A stretch of DNA of 10,003 nucleotides from Pseudomonadota bacterium (GCA_021781695.1 JAJXWG010000042.1:1-10003); one strand, 5' to 3'. Shown: positions 1 through 7,489, counted from the first letter of the stretch. The notes: generated by a model from the sequence alone, not told the origin. Program-made: numbers and translations.

Positions 1-2517
1 CTGTTCGATGCGTATGATCGCCATGTCCTGTATGCCCTTCGCGCGCCGTGCTGCCAAAAGCTCATAATAGATTTTTCCGCTGCACGCAATGATGCGCCGC
101 ACAAGGCTTGCATCCAGCGCTTCAGCTTCAGGGATCACCGCGCGGAATCCGCCGTCCGTGAAATCGGCAAGCGGGGATGCGGCCTCCCTGCTTCGCAACA
201 GGCTCTTCGGGGTGAACACGATCAAAGGGCGGCGCATGGGCCGCAGCATCTGGCGGCGCAACAGGTGAAACATCTGTGCAGGCGTGGAAGGTACGCAAAC
301 CTGGATGTTGTAGTCGGCGCAAAGCTGCAGATAGCGCTCTATGCGCCCCGATGAATGCTCCGCACCTTGCCCCTCGTAGCCGTGAGGCAGCAGCATCACA
401 AGACCGCACAGCCTGCCCCATTTCGCTTCTCCCGATGCGATGAACTGGTCTATCACCACCTGGGCGCCGTTGGCAAAATCGCCGAACTGCGCCTCCCACA
501 ACACCAGCGAATTCGGTTCTGCCGTCGCATAGCCGTATTCGAATCCCAGCACCGCTTCCTCGGACAGCAGCGAATCGATCACCACGAAATCCGCCTGATC
601 TGGGCTCAAGTGCTGCAAGGGCGTATAAGCCCCCTCGTACCACACCACCCGGTTCTGGTCATGCCAGGTGGCATGACGGTGAAAGAACGTGCCGCGCTGC
701 GTATCCTGCCCGGACAGCCTGACAGGATAACCTTCGGTGAGCAGCGTGGCATAAGCCAGGTTTTCCGCCATCCCCCAGTCCAGTGGCAATTCGTCTTTCG
801 CCATCAGGATGCGGTCATTGACGATCTTCTGCACGCGGTCCTGCAGCACGAAACCTTCAGGCACCGTAGTCAGCGGTACAGCCAGCTGCCGGATGCGCTG
901 CAAGGGTACCGAGGTATCTACCGGCGCATGCCAGGGTATGTCGCTCTTGAATCTGGCCCAGTCGGAAACGGGCTTGTCCAGCACCGGCAGCGCCGGCGCA
1001 ATCGAGTTCCTGCCCTCGTCCATCGCCAGGCGATAAGCCGAAATCATTCCCTCCGCTTCTTCCGCCGCGATCACGCCCTCATCGATTAACCGCCTTGCAT
1101 ATACCGCACGCGTGCCCGGATGCTTTCGGATATAGCGGTACATGAAAGGCTGTGTGACCAAAGGCTCATCCTGTTCGTTATGCCCGAGTTTTCTGAAGCA
1201 CACCATGTCGATCACCACATCCCGCCCGAAAGACATGCGGTAATCGAAAGCGATTTCAGCGACCAGCATCACCGCATCCGGATCGTCCCCGTTCACATGA
1301 AAGATCGGCGCATCGATCATCTTCGCCACGTCACTGCAATATTGGCTGGAACGCGTGTCGCGCTTGTCCGAGGCGGTGAAACCGATCTGGTTATTGACGA
1401 TGATGTGCACGGTCCCGCCCGTGCGATAGCCGCGCGTCTGAGACATGGACAGTGTCTCCATCACCACACCCTGCCCTGCGAAAGCCGCATCGCCGTGGAG
1501 CAGTATAGGTACAACCTTCCTGCCTTCGAGGTCCTTTAAGCGGTGCTGGCGCGCCCTGACCGAGCCTTCCACCACAGGATTGACGATCTCGAGATGCGAT
1601 GGATTGAAGGCCAACGCTACATGCAGGTGCCCGCCCGGCGTTCCGATGTCGGCCGAGAATCCCTGATGGTATTTCACATCGCCCGAGGTCAGATGCTCTG
1701 CGTGTATGCCCTCAAATTCCGCGAACAGCATGGAAGGCTGCTTGCCCAGTATGTTGACCAGCACGTTAAGCCTGCCGCGATGCGCCATGCCGATCACGGC
1801 CTCCTTAACTCCCTGGCTGCCTGCGCGCTGCAAAAGATGATCGAGCAGAGGCACGATGGTCTCACCGCCTTCGAGCGAGAAACGTTTTTGTCCGACATAT
1901 TTGGTGTGCAGATAACGCTCGAGCGTTTCTGCCGCGGTGAGCCTGCCCAAAATGCGGCGGCGCTGGTCCGGGCTGTAGCCTGCGGCACCCCGCACGCCTT
2001 CGAGCCGGTTCTGTATCCAGCGCTTCTGCGGCACATCGCTGATATACATGTACTCGGCGCCTATGCTGCCGCAATAGATCTCGCGCAACAGCCTGATGAT
2101 CTCGGAGAGCGTCAGGCGCTGCGCACCCACCAGCGAACCGGTATCGAAGGTGGTGCCCATGTCCGCATCAGAAAAACCGTAGTAGGCCGGATCGAGCTCT
2201 GGAACACCGGGTTTTTCATGGCGGTTGAGCGGATCCAGATTGGCGATGCGCAAACCCAGAAAGCGATGCGCATTGATGAGCTGCAATACCTTGACCTGTT
2301 TGCGCTCATGGTCTGCATCGGGCGCCATGCTCGAAGCCGGCGTCTCAAAAGCGCGCCGGATCGGCGCATGGGGCATCTCGTCAGCAGGCTTTTCCCAGGC
2401 AGGCAATGCATCGAAGTAGCTGCGCCACTCGTCACTCACACTCGCCGGGTTTTGCAGATACTGCTCATACAGATCTTCAACGAAGGGAGCCGTAAACAGC
2501 AATGAGCTGTCCTGCAT
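1..2517 (-). CDS. sucA: 2-oxoglutarate dehydrogenase E1 component (3' end outside window)
   Basis: This is the thiamine-diphosphate E1 subunit of the 2-oxoglutarate dehydrogenase complex. It decarboxylates 2-oxoglutarate and passes the succinyl group to the lipoyl arm of E2 (SucB) in the cytoplasm. I translated all 839 codons from ATG 2517 to position 1 and found no stop. Family hallmarks in order are LINAHRFLG near residue 80, GMAHRGRLNVL at 243-253 with active-site H246, DVKYH at 280-284 with H284, and NPSHLEIVNPVVEG at 305-318. The ThDP/Mg site follows as HGDAAFAGQG from 341 (D343) with NNQIG (N375/N376), then DWGMAE at 580-585, RLSGQD at 600-605 and WEAQFGDFANGAQ near 675. E. coli SucA has about 933 residues, so roughly 100 C-terminal residues lie beyond the left edge. 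It starts 20 bases after gltA, with only a weak Shine-Dalgarno, and the next in-frame Met is at residue 64. sucB and lpd would be expected downstream. Confidence 0.97.
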   Translation of the reverse strand, partial: MQDSSLLFTAPFVEDLYEQYLQNPASVSDEWRSYFDALPAWEKPADEMPHAPIRRAFETPASSMAPDADHERKQVKVLQLINAHRFLGLRIANLDPLNRHEKPGVPELDPAYYGFSDADMGTTFDTGSLVGAQRLTLSEIIRLLREIYCGSIGAEYMYISDVPQKRWIQNRLEGVRGAAGYSPDQRRRILGRLTAAETLERYLHTKYVGQKRFSLEGGETIVPLLDHLLQRAGSQGVKEAVIGMAHRGRLNVLVNILGKQPSMLFAEFEGIHAEHLTSGDVKYHQGFSADIGTPGGHLHVALAFNPSHLEIVNPVVEGSVRARQHRLKDLEGRKVVPILLHGDAAFAGQGVVMETLSMSQTRGYRTGGTVHIIVNNQIGFTASDKRDTRSSQYCSDVAKMIDAPIFHVNGDDPDAVMLVAEIAFDYRMSFGRDVVIDMVCFRKLGHNEQDEPLVTQPFMYRYIRKHPGTRAVYARRLIDEGVIAAEEAEGMISAYRLAMDEGRNSIAPALPVLDKPVSDWARFKSDIPWHAPVDTSVPLQRIRQLAVPLTTVPEGFVLQDRVQKIVNDRILMAKDELPLDWGMAENLAYATLLTEGYPVRLSGQDTQRGTFFHRHATWHDQNRVVWYEGAYTPLQHLSPDQADFVVIDSLLSEEAVLGFEYGYATAEPNSLVLWEAQFGDFANGAQVVIDQFIASGEAKWGRLCGLVMLLPHGYEGQGAEHSSGRIERYLQLCADYNIQVCVPSTPAQMFHLLRRQMLRPMRRPLIVFTPKSLLRSREAASPLADFTDGGFRAVIPEAEALDASLVRRIIACSGKIYYELLAARRAKGIQDMAIIRIEQ

Positions 2518-2537
2518 CGCCCTGTTGTAATTCCCGT

Positions 2538-3842
2538 TCAATCTGCCACCCATCCTGGATAGTCGCGGCGTGTTGCACCGACGTAGAGCTGGCGCGGGCG
2601 CCCTATCTTGCGGTCGGAAGCCGACATCATCTCCTTCCACTGCGACACCCAGCCTATGGTGCGGCCCACCGCGAAGATGACCGTAAACATGTTGGTCGGT
2701 ATGCCTATTGCGCGCAGCACTATCCCCGAATAGAAATCCACATTGGGATAGAGCTTGCGCTCGATGAAATAGGAATCGTTCAGCGCGATCTGTTCTAGCT
2801 CCATCGCCAGCTTGAACAACTTGTCGTTTTCAAGCCCCTGTTCCTTCAGCACCTCGTAACAGGTATCCCGCATCACCGAGGCGCGCGGGTCCATGTTCTT
2901 GTAGACGCGGTGGCCGAAGCCCATCAGGCGGTATTTCTTGTCCTTCACGCCCTGCACATATTCCGCCACACGCGACACATCGCCGATTTCCTCAAGCATC
3001 TTCAGCGCCGCCTCGTTGGCGCCGCCATGCGCCGGCCCCCACAGCGCTGCGATGCCGGAGGCCATGCACGCAAAAGGATTCGCGCCGCTCGAGCCCGCAA
3101 GCCTCACCGTCGAGGTGGACGCGTTCTGCTCGTGGTCCGCATGCAGGATGAAGATGCGCTCAAGGGCGCGCACCAGAACCGGATTGGGCTCATACTCCTC
3201 TGCCGGTGTGGCGAACATCATGTACATGAAGTTCTCCACATAGCCGAACTTGTTTTTCGGATACATGAACGGATAGCCGTTGTGGTACTTGTAGGCCATC
3301 GCCGCTATGGTCGGCACCTTGCCAAGCAAGCGCATCGCAGCAAGTTCGCGGTTTTCCGGATCGTTGATATCCAGGGAATTGTGGTAAAAGGACGAAAGCG
3401 CGCCAACCACGCCCACCATCACTGCCATCGGATGCGCATCGCGCCTGAAACCGTTATAAAACCTTGCCAGCTGGTCATGCACCATGGTGTGCGACTTCAC
3501 CTTCTGAACGAATATCGCCTTCTGCTCGGGCGTCGGCAGTTCCCCGTCCAGCAAGAGATAGCAGACCTCGAGAAAGTCCGACTTCTCGGCCAGCTGCTCG
3601 ATCGGATAACCGCGGTAATACAGAAGGCCTGCTTCCCCGTCGATATAGGTGATTTTGGAAATGCAACTCGCGGTGGCAAAGAATGCCGGATCGTAAGTGA
3701 ATATGTCGAGTTTGGACAGGCCGTTGATGTCGATCACATCCGCGCCCAGCGTGCCTGACAATATGGGCAGTTCAACGCTGCGCCCATCGTCCAGCGTCAG
3801 CGTTGCGACGCGTTTCTTCCGGCCAGTTTCATTATCCATCAT
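2538..3842 (-). CDS. gltA: Type II citrate synthase
   Basis: This enzyme condenses oxaloacetate and acetyl-CoA to citrate, the entry step of the TCA cycle. The product has 434 residues, close to E. coli GltA (427). It has the N-terminal extension typical of the hexameric, NADH-sensitive bacterial type. Catalytic motifs are complete: LHADHEQNAST at 233-243, GPAHGGANEA with H272, GFGHRVYKNMDPR with H311, and VDFYSG with D369, matching the His-His-Asp triad of E. coli. Two consecutive ATG codons (3842 and 3839) could start it. The first is preferred because an AGGA lies 8 bases upstream. It follows sdhE by 16 bases and precedes sucA by 20 bases on the same strand, so it is probably in the sdh operon transcript. 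NADH inhibition is inferred from family type. Confidence 0.98.
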   Translation of the reverse strand: MMDNETGRKKRVATLTLDDGRSVELPILSGTLGADVIDINGLSKLDIFTYDPAFFATASCISKITYIDGEAGLLYYRGYPIEQLAEKSDFLEVCYLLLDGELPTPEQKAIFVQKVKSHTMVHDQLARFYNGFRRDAHPMAVMVGVVGALSSFYHNSLDINDPENRELAAMRLLGKVPTIAAMAYKYHNGYPFMYPKNKFGYVENFMYMMFATPAEEYEPNPVLVRALERIFILHADHEQNASTSTVRLAGSSGANPFACMASGIAALWGPAHGGANEAALKMLEEIGDVSRVAEYVQGVKDKKYRLMGFGHRVYKNMDPRASVMRDTCYEVLKEQGLENDKLFKLAMELEQIALNDSYFIERKLYPNVDFYSGIVLRAIGIPTNMFTVIFAVGRTIGWVSQWKEMMSASDRKIGRPRQLYVGATRRDYPGWVAD

Positions 3843-3858
3843 GTATCCAATCCTGTAG

Positions 3859-4173
3859 TTATACCGATCTGATTTTTTCCAGCAACGCAGCCATCCCGTC
3901 TGAAGCTGCCTCTGCCTTGCCTGAAATCAAATCCCAGAGCGGATTGTCTGCCATATCCAGAAACTCTTCAAATGTTTCGCGCTCGGGCGGCGACAGTTCA
4001 GCATAGTGTCTGTCTACAAACCGCACGAGGATGATGTCGAGCTCCAGCATCCCACGCCTGCACCGCCAGCGTATTCTCTGCAGCAGTTCAGGATTCTGGA
4101 TACAGGATTCTGGATGCGCGACCTGCCTTTCACCTGATTCATGCATACTGAATCCTGCATCCTGTTTTTTCAT
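3859..4173 (-). CDS. sdhE: FAD assembly factor SdhE
   Basis: SdhE is a small cytoplasmic protein that promotes covalent attachment of FAD to SdhA. The signature RIRWRCRRGMLELD at residues 34-47 contains the conserved RGxxE motif (R40, G41, E44), followed by the helical core FVDRHYAELSPPERETFEEFL and a conserved NPLWDLISG. From ATG 4173 the product is 104 residues, longer than E. coli SdhE (88). That ATG overlaps the sdhB stop as ATGA, suggesting translational coupling. A second in-frame ATG at 4146 gives 95 residues and has AGGA 6 bases upstream; it is a real alternative. No other ATG, GTG or TTG codon occurs before the core. The first ~30 residues do not resemble the family and are largely encoded by a heptameric DNA repeat. 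The core is secure and the start is uncertain. Confidence 0.9.
   Translation of the reverse strand: MKKQDAGFSMHESGERQVAHPESCIQNPELLQRIRWRCRRGMLELDIILVRFVDRHYAELSPPERETFEEFLDMADNPLWDLISGKAEAASDGMAALLEKIRSV
4089..4164. repeat. Two opposed blocks of heptameric NATCCWG repeat in the 5' end of sdhE
   Basis: Positions 4089-4116 hold four 7-base units (two near-identical 14-mers, 13 of 14 bases shared), which on the minus strand read CATCCAG, AATCCTG, TATCCAG and AATCCTG. Positions 4151-4164 hold two more units, AATCCTG and CATCCTG, on the opposite strand. The two blocks can pair in the transcript: 4165-4150 against 4117-4102 gives 13 pairs out of 16, with a 32-base loop that contains the ATG at 4146. 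The blocks lie inside the sdhE reading frame and encode the atypical N-terminal residues. The same heptamer occurs at 6653-6680. Confidence 0.75.
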
Positions 4174-4859
4174 ACCAGGCGCCTGACCATCATGTCCTTG
4201 ATATGTCCGATCGCCTCGGTGGGATTGAGTTCCTTGGGACACACATCCACGCAGTTCATGATGGTGTGGCAACGGAAAAGGCGGTATGGATCTTCCAGAT
4301 CATCCAGCCGCGCCACTGTTGCCTGATCGCGCGTGTCTGCGATGAACCGGTATGCCTGCAAAAGTCCTGCGGGGCCGACAAACTTGTCGGGATTCCACCA
4401 GAACGAAGGACATGCCGTGGTGCAGCATCCGCACAGGATGCACTCGTAAAGGCCGTTCAGATGTTCGCGCTGCTTTGGCGACTGCAGACGCTCGGTCTCG
4501 GGTGGCGGATCGTTGTTCACAAGATACGGCTTGATCGAGTGGTATTGCTTGAAGAACTGCGTCATGTCCACGATCAGATCGCGTATCACCGGCAGTCCCG
4601 GCAAGGGACGCAACTCGACCGGCTCCTTAAGGGACGACAAGGGCGTGATGCATGCAAGTCCGTTTCGCCCATTGATGTTCATCGCGTCCGATCCGCACAC
4701 CCCTTCGCGGCAGGACTTGCGCAATGACAGGCTGTCGTCCTGCTGTTTGATCAGAAGCAGGGCGTCAAGCAGCATGCCGGAGCTAATATCCAGCTCGTAG
4801 TCCTGCATGCGCGGCGATGTATCTGTTTCGGGGTTGTAACGATATATACGGAATTTCAT
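4170..4859 (-). CDS. sdhB: Succinate dehydrogenase iron-sulfur subunit
   Basis: SdhB carries electrons from the FAD of SdhA through three iron-sulfur clusters to quinone at the inner membrane. The protein has 229 residues (E. coli 238). The 2Fe-2S ligands are C50, C55, D58 and C70 in CREGVCGSD...GLAC. The 4Fe-4S cluster uses C140, C143 and C146 in CILCGCC plus C207. The 3Fe-4S cluster uses C150, C197 and C203. The quinone-site segment PSFWWN (P151, W154, W155) is conserved. It starts 11 bases after the sdhA stop with a GAGGGAG ribosome binding site that overlaps that stop. Its own stop overlaps the possible sdhE start. All ligands are present, so the subunit should be functional. Confidence 0.98.
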   Translation of the reverse strand: MKFRIYRYNPETDTSPRMQDYELDISSGMLLDALLLIKQQDDSLSLRKSCREGVCGSDAMNINGRNGLACITPLSSLKEPVELRPLPGLPVIRDLIVDMTQFFKQYHSIKPYLVNNDPPPETERLQSPKQREHLNGLYECILCGCCTTACPSFWWNPDKFVGPAGLLQAYRFIADTRDQATVARLDDLEDPYRLFRCHTIMNCVDVCPKELNPTEAIGHIKDMMVRRLV

Positions 4860-4870
4860 CTGTCACTCCC

Positions 4871-6634
4871 TCAATAAACCCTTGCCTTGGGCGGGAAGGA
4901 ATCCACGCTCAAGGGCTTTAGGCGCACCGGCTTGTAATCCAGGCGGTTTCCCTCGGAAAAGAACAGGCTGTGCTTCAGCCAATTCTCATCGTCGCGCAGC
5001 GGATAATCCTCCCTGGCATGCGCGCCCCGGCTTTCTTTTCTAGCCTCGGCCGCAATCATCGTCGCCTTGGCCACCTCGATCAGGTTATCCAGCTCCAAAG
5101 CCTCTATGCGCGCCGTATTGAACACACGGCTCTTGTCCTGGATTTCGGTATACGCAACCCTTTCTGCGACCGCCACAATCTCCTCAACGCCTTCCTTCAA
5201 CAAATCGGGAAAGCGGAACACGCCGCAATGCTTCTGCATCGTCCTTTGCATCGCCTCCCCCACCTCGGCCACGCGTTCGCCGTTCTTCTGGCTGTCAAGG
5301 CGGGACAGGCGCGACAACGAACGCTCTGCGGCATCAGGGGGCAGCGGCTTCAAATGCGGGTTGCTTTTCAGATCCTCGATGATCTGGCGCGCCGCTTCCC
5401 GTCCGAACACCAAAAGATCCAGCAGCGAATTGCAGCCCAGGCGGTTTGCGCCATGCACTGACACGCAGGCGCATTCGCCTGCCGCATAAAGGCCGTTCAC
5501 CACCTCGTCCGGGCCCGTCTTGTAGGGAGCGACCACCTGGCCGTGATAATTGGTGGGGATGCCGCCCATCATGTAGTGCGCAGTCGGCACAACCGGTATG
5601 GGGCTTTTGGCCGGGTCCACATGGGCGAACTTCAACGCAATCTCCCTTATGCCGGGCAGACGCTGTTTGATCACATCAAGGCCCAGATGGTCGAGCTTCA
5701 ACATCACATGGTCTTTATGCGGCCCGCAGCCGCGTCCCTCGTTGATCTCTATGGTCATCGCGCGCGACACAACGTCGCGGCTGGCCAGGTCCTTCGCATT
5801 CGGAGCATATTTCGGCATGAAGCGCTCGCCATGCCTGTTGACAAGATACCCGCCCTCGCCTCTCACCCCTTCGGTGATCAAGACCCCCGCGCCATACACG
5901 CCGGTCGGATGAAACTGGAAGAACTCCATGTCTTCCAGCGGTATGCCTGCTCGCGCGGCCATCCCCAGGCCATCTCCGGTATTGATGAACGCATTGGTGC
6001 TCGAATGGAAGATGCGCCCTGCGCCACCCGTGGCAAACAGCGTGGCTCGCGCGGCAAACATCATCACCTCGCCCGTCTCGATTTCCAGCGCGGTCACGCC
6101 CAGCACATCGCCGGTTTCATCGCGTATCAGATCCAGCGCCATCCACTCGATGAAAAAATTCGTGTTGGCCTTGACGTTCTGCTGGTATAGCGTGTGCAAC
6201 ATCGCATGCCCTGTCCTGTCCGCCGCCGCACAGGCGCGCTGCACCGGGTTCTTGCCATACTCCTGCATGTGTCCGCCAAAAGGACGCTGATAAATCTTGC
6301 CGCTCTCCAGCCTGTCGAAGGGCATGCCGAAGTGTTCAAGCTCGTACACCACTTCGGGCGCTGCGCGGCACATGAATTCGATGGCATCCTGATCACCCAG
6401 ATAATCCGAGCCCTTCACCGTGTCGTACATGTGCCAGTGCCAGTTGTCCTCGTTGACATTGCCCAAGCTTGCCGCAATGCCGCCCTGGGCTGCGACCGTG
6501 TGCGAGCGTGTGGGAAACACCTTGGAAAGCACGGCCACCTTCAACCCCTCCTGCGCCAGCTGCAAGGCCGCGCGCATCCCTGAGCCCCCTGCCCCAACCA
6601 CCACCACATCGAATGTCCGCTTAGCCACTGACAT
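4871..6634 (-). CDS. sdhA: Succinate dehydrogenase flavoprotein subunit
   Basis: SdhA oxidises succinate to fumarate with a covalently bound FAD. The 587-residue length matches E. coli SdhA (588). The Rossmann motif VVGAGGSG lies at 12-19. H45 in RSHTVAAQGG is the covalent FAD attachment site. Active-site residues are visible as H242 (FHPTG), R286 (LASRDVVSRAM), H353 (TAHYMMGG) and R398 (HGANRLG), with the FAD-contacting GEC at 386-388. The ATG at 6634 is preceded by a strong purine-rich GAGGAGAGGGG about 8 bases upstream. An ATG at 6638 is out of frame. The 49-base gap before it, after sdhD, is occupied mostly by a heptameric repeat that runs into the ribosome binding site. SdhE, the flavinylation helper, is encoded two genes downstream. 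Confidence 0.99.
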   Translation of the reverse strand: MSVAKRTFDVVVVGAGGSGMRAALQLAQEGLKVAVLSKVFPTRSHTVAAQGGIAASLGNVNEDNWHWHMYDTVKGSDYLGDQDAIEFMCRAAPEVVYELEHFGMPFDRLESGKIYQRPFGGHMQEYGKNPVQRACAAADRTGHAMLHTLYQQNVKANTNFFIEWMALDLIRDETGDVLGVTALEIETGEVMMFAARATLFATGGAGRIFHSSTNAFINTGDGLGMAARAGIPLEDMEFFQFHPTGVYGAGVLITEGVRGEGGYLVNRHGERFMPKYAPNAKDLASRDVVSRAMTIEINEGRGCGPHKDHVMLKLDHLGLDVIKQRLPGIREIALKFAHVDPAKSPIPVVPTAHYMMGGIPTNYHGQVVAPYKTGPDEVVNGLYAAGECACVSVHGANRLGCNSLLDLLVFGREAARQIIEDLKSNPHLKPLPPDAAERSLSRLSRLDSQKNGERVAEVGEAMQRTMQKHCGVFRFPDLLKEGVEEIVAVAERVAYTEIQDKSRVFNTARIEALELDNLIEVAKATMIAAEARKESRGAHAREDYPLRDDENWLKHSLFFSEGNRLDYKPVRLKPLSVDSFPPKARVY

Positions 6635-6652
6635 GCATCAAACCCCTCTCCT

Positions 6653-6680
6653 CATCCTCAACCCTGCATCCTGAATCCTG
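6653..6680. repeat. Heptameric NATCCTG repeat between sdhD and sdhA
   Basis: Four 7-base units lie head to tail on the plus strand: CATCCTC, AACCCTG, CATCCTG and AATCCTG. They fill most of the 49-base gap between the sdhD stop and the sdhA start. In the transcript the block reads as CAGGAT-like purine-rich units and merges into the GAGGAG-type ribosome binding site of sdhA. The 17-mer at 6664-6680 has the same units, in swapped order, as the 17-mer at 4148-4164 in sdhE. Confidence 0.7.
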
Positions 6681-6683
6681 CTT

Positions 6684-7025
6684 TTACCCTCCCCACAGTA
6701 TCTGCACAGACCATATCGCATAGGCAATCAGGGTCAGTATCACCAACACATGGAGCAGAAGGCGCATCCAGACAGGCTTTATGTAATCCATTGCGATGTC
6801 GCGCACACCTATCCAGGCGTGGTAATACAGGCAAAGCAGAAAAAGCAGCGCAAAGATGCGCACCGGCCCTTTTGAAAACAGGGCGCTCCAGGCTTCATAA
6901 CCCGGGTGCAGAAAGAGATAGACCGCCAGCGACACACTAAAAAGCGCCATCACCGCAGCTGTCACACGCTGTATCAACCAGTCGCGCAGGCCGTAATGCG
7001 CGCCCACCACCACGCGGCTTACCAT
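6684..7025 (-). CDS. sdhD: Succinate dehydrogenase membrane anchor subunit SdhD
   Basis: SdhD is the second membrane anchor of succinate dehydrogenase and helps bind heme b and quinone. The 113-residue product has three hydrophobic helices at roughly 22-41, 55-76 and 88-110. The motif YHAWIGVRDIAMDY supplies the heme ligand H69 (E. coli H71) and the quinone-site D80 and Y81 (E. coli D82, Y83). KPVWMRLLL follows as in the family. The ATG at 7025 overlaps the end of sdhC by 7 bases, which suggests translational coupling. The reading frame is open up to 7406, but that extension runs through sdhC in another frame and lacks SdhD-like sequence. Confidence 0.95.
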   Translation of the reverse strand: MVSRVVVGAHYGLRDWLIQRVTAAVMALFSVSLAVYLFLHPGYEAWSALFSKGPVRIFALLFLLCLYYHAWIGVRDIAMDYIKPVWMRLLLHVLVILTLIAYAIWSVQILWGG

Positions 7026-7393
7026 AGCCTGGCTCCAATCAGTATGGTCAGCAGAAAACTTGCGATCAACACCACTTTGCTGCTTTCCCTCGCCTGTCTG
7101 AGGTTTTTCAAGAGGTGCATATCGATTGCGAGGTAGCGCAGGCCTGCGCAGAAATGAAGCAGGAATGCCCACAAGAATCCCAGCATCGCGAGTTTTGCCA
7201 GTGGTGTCGCCAGCCATTCCATCAGCCGGCTGTAGCTTCCGATAGAGTGCAGACTTTCCTGCAGCATCAGCAGCAAGAGCGGCAGTGCTAAAAACAGCAG
7301 CAGGCCGCTGATGCGATGGAATATCGAAACCATGCCTGGAAGCGGAAGCTTGATCTGGTGAAGCGCCAGATGTATTGGACGTTTTTTTTGCAT
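7019..7393 (-). CDS. sdhC: Succinate dehydrogenase cytochrome b556 subunit SdhC
   Basis: SdhC is the first gene of the operon and anchors the complex in the inner membrane. The 124-residue product begins RPIHLALHQIKLPLPGMVSIFHRISG, with quinone-site S23 and R27 and neighbouring H26 (E. coli S27, R31, H30). Hydrophobic helices lie at about 29-46, 67-88 and 105-122. The heme b ligand is H80 in HFCAGLRYLAIDM (E. coli H84). Position 87 is Tyr where E. coli has H91. The ATG at 7393 has GAAGG 6 bases upstream. Codons 2-4 include a run of eight A residues. The gene is divergent from mdh across a 96-base promoter region. Confidence 0.97.
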   Translation of the reverse strand: MQKKRPIHLALHQIKLPLPGMVSIFHRISGLLLFLALPLLLLMLQESLHSIGSYSRLMEWLATPLAKLAMLGFLWAFLLHFCAGLRYLAIDMHLLKNLRQARESSKVVLIASFLLTILIGARLW

Positions 7394-7489
7394 GAGCGAC
7401 CTTCACGATTGCAACTGCCGAATGTTACTGCATGGCGCAAGAAAACGAAAAGAATTATGATGATCATACCATCTTACGCGGAGCGACTC
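7394..7489. promoter_or_regulatory. Divergent promoter region between sdhC and mdh
   Basis: This 96-base region separates the starts of sdhC (leftward) and mdh (rightward) and must hold their promoters unless transcription enters from elsewhere. A perfect inverted repeat, TATGAT-G-ATCATA, occupies 7456-7468, so a -10-like TATGAT is read on both strands. Used rightward, it would leave mdh a leader of about 20 bases. Used leftward, it would leave sdhC a leader of about 60 bases. No good -35 box lies at normal spacing on either strand (TGGCGC at 7433 rightward, ATGAGT at 7491-7486 leftward), so an activator or an operator role is possible. The assignment is inferred from position and symmetry. 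Confidence 0.5.

Noticed and set aside
1..120. Possible truncation of sucA
   Set aside because: The frame stays open to position 1 with normal family sequence (YYELLAARRAKGIQDMAIIRIEQ-like region), so the missing end is due only to the window edge.
355..1089. Plus-strand open frame of 244 codons opposite the sucA 3' half
   Set aside because: It overlaps fully with the conserved SucA coding sequence and shows no family resemblance.
1543..2505. Plus-strand open frame of 320 codons opposite sucA
   Set aside because: The minus strand here encodes complete, motif-rich SucA sequence. The plus-strand frame has no recognisable domain and is explained by codon bias of the opposite gene.
2910..3758. 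Plus-strand open frame of 282 codons opposite gltA
   Set aside because: It is a shadow of citrate synthase. The translation is rich in His and Arg, as expected from antisense reading of a GC-biased gene.
4089..4164. CRISPR-like array
   Set aside because: The units are 7 bases, contiguous and in opposed blocks, without unique spacers.
5543..6190. Plus-strand open frame of 215 codons opposite sdhA
   Set aside because: It lies entirely within sdhA, which has all catalytic residues, and has no independent support.
7026..7406. N-terminal extension of sdhD in the same frame
   Set aside because: It would lie wholly over sdhC in another frame, and SdhD family proteins begin near the MVSRVVVGAHYGLRDW segment at 7025.
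7316..7489. N-terminal extension of mdh
   Set aside because: It overlaps the start of sdhC and the promoter region. The ATG at 7490 has a proper ribosome binding site and gives the normal family length.
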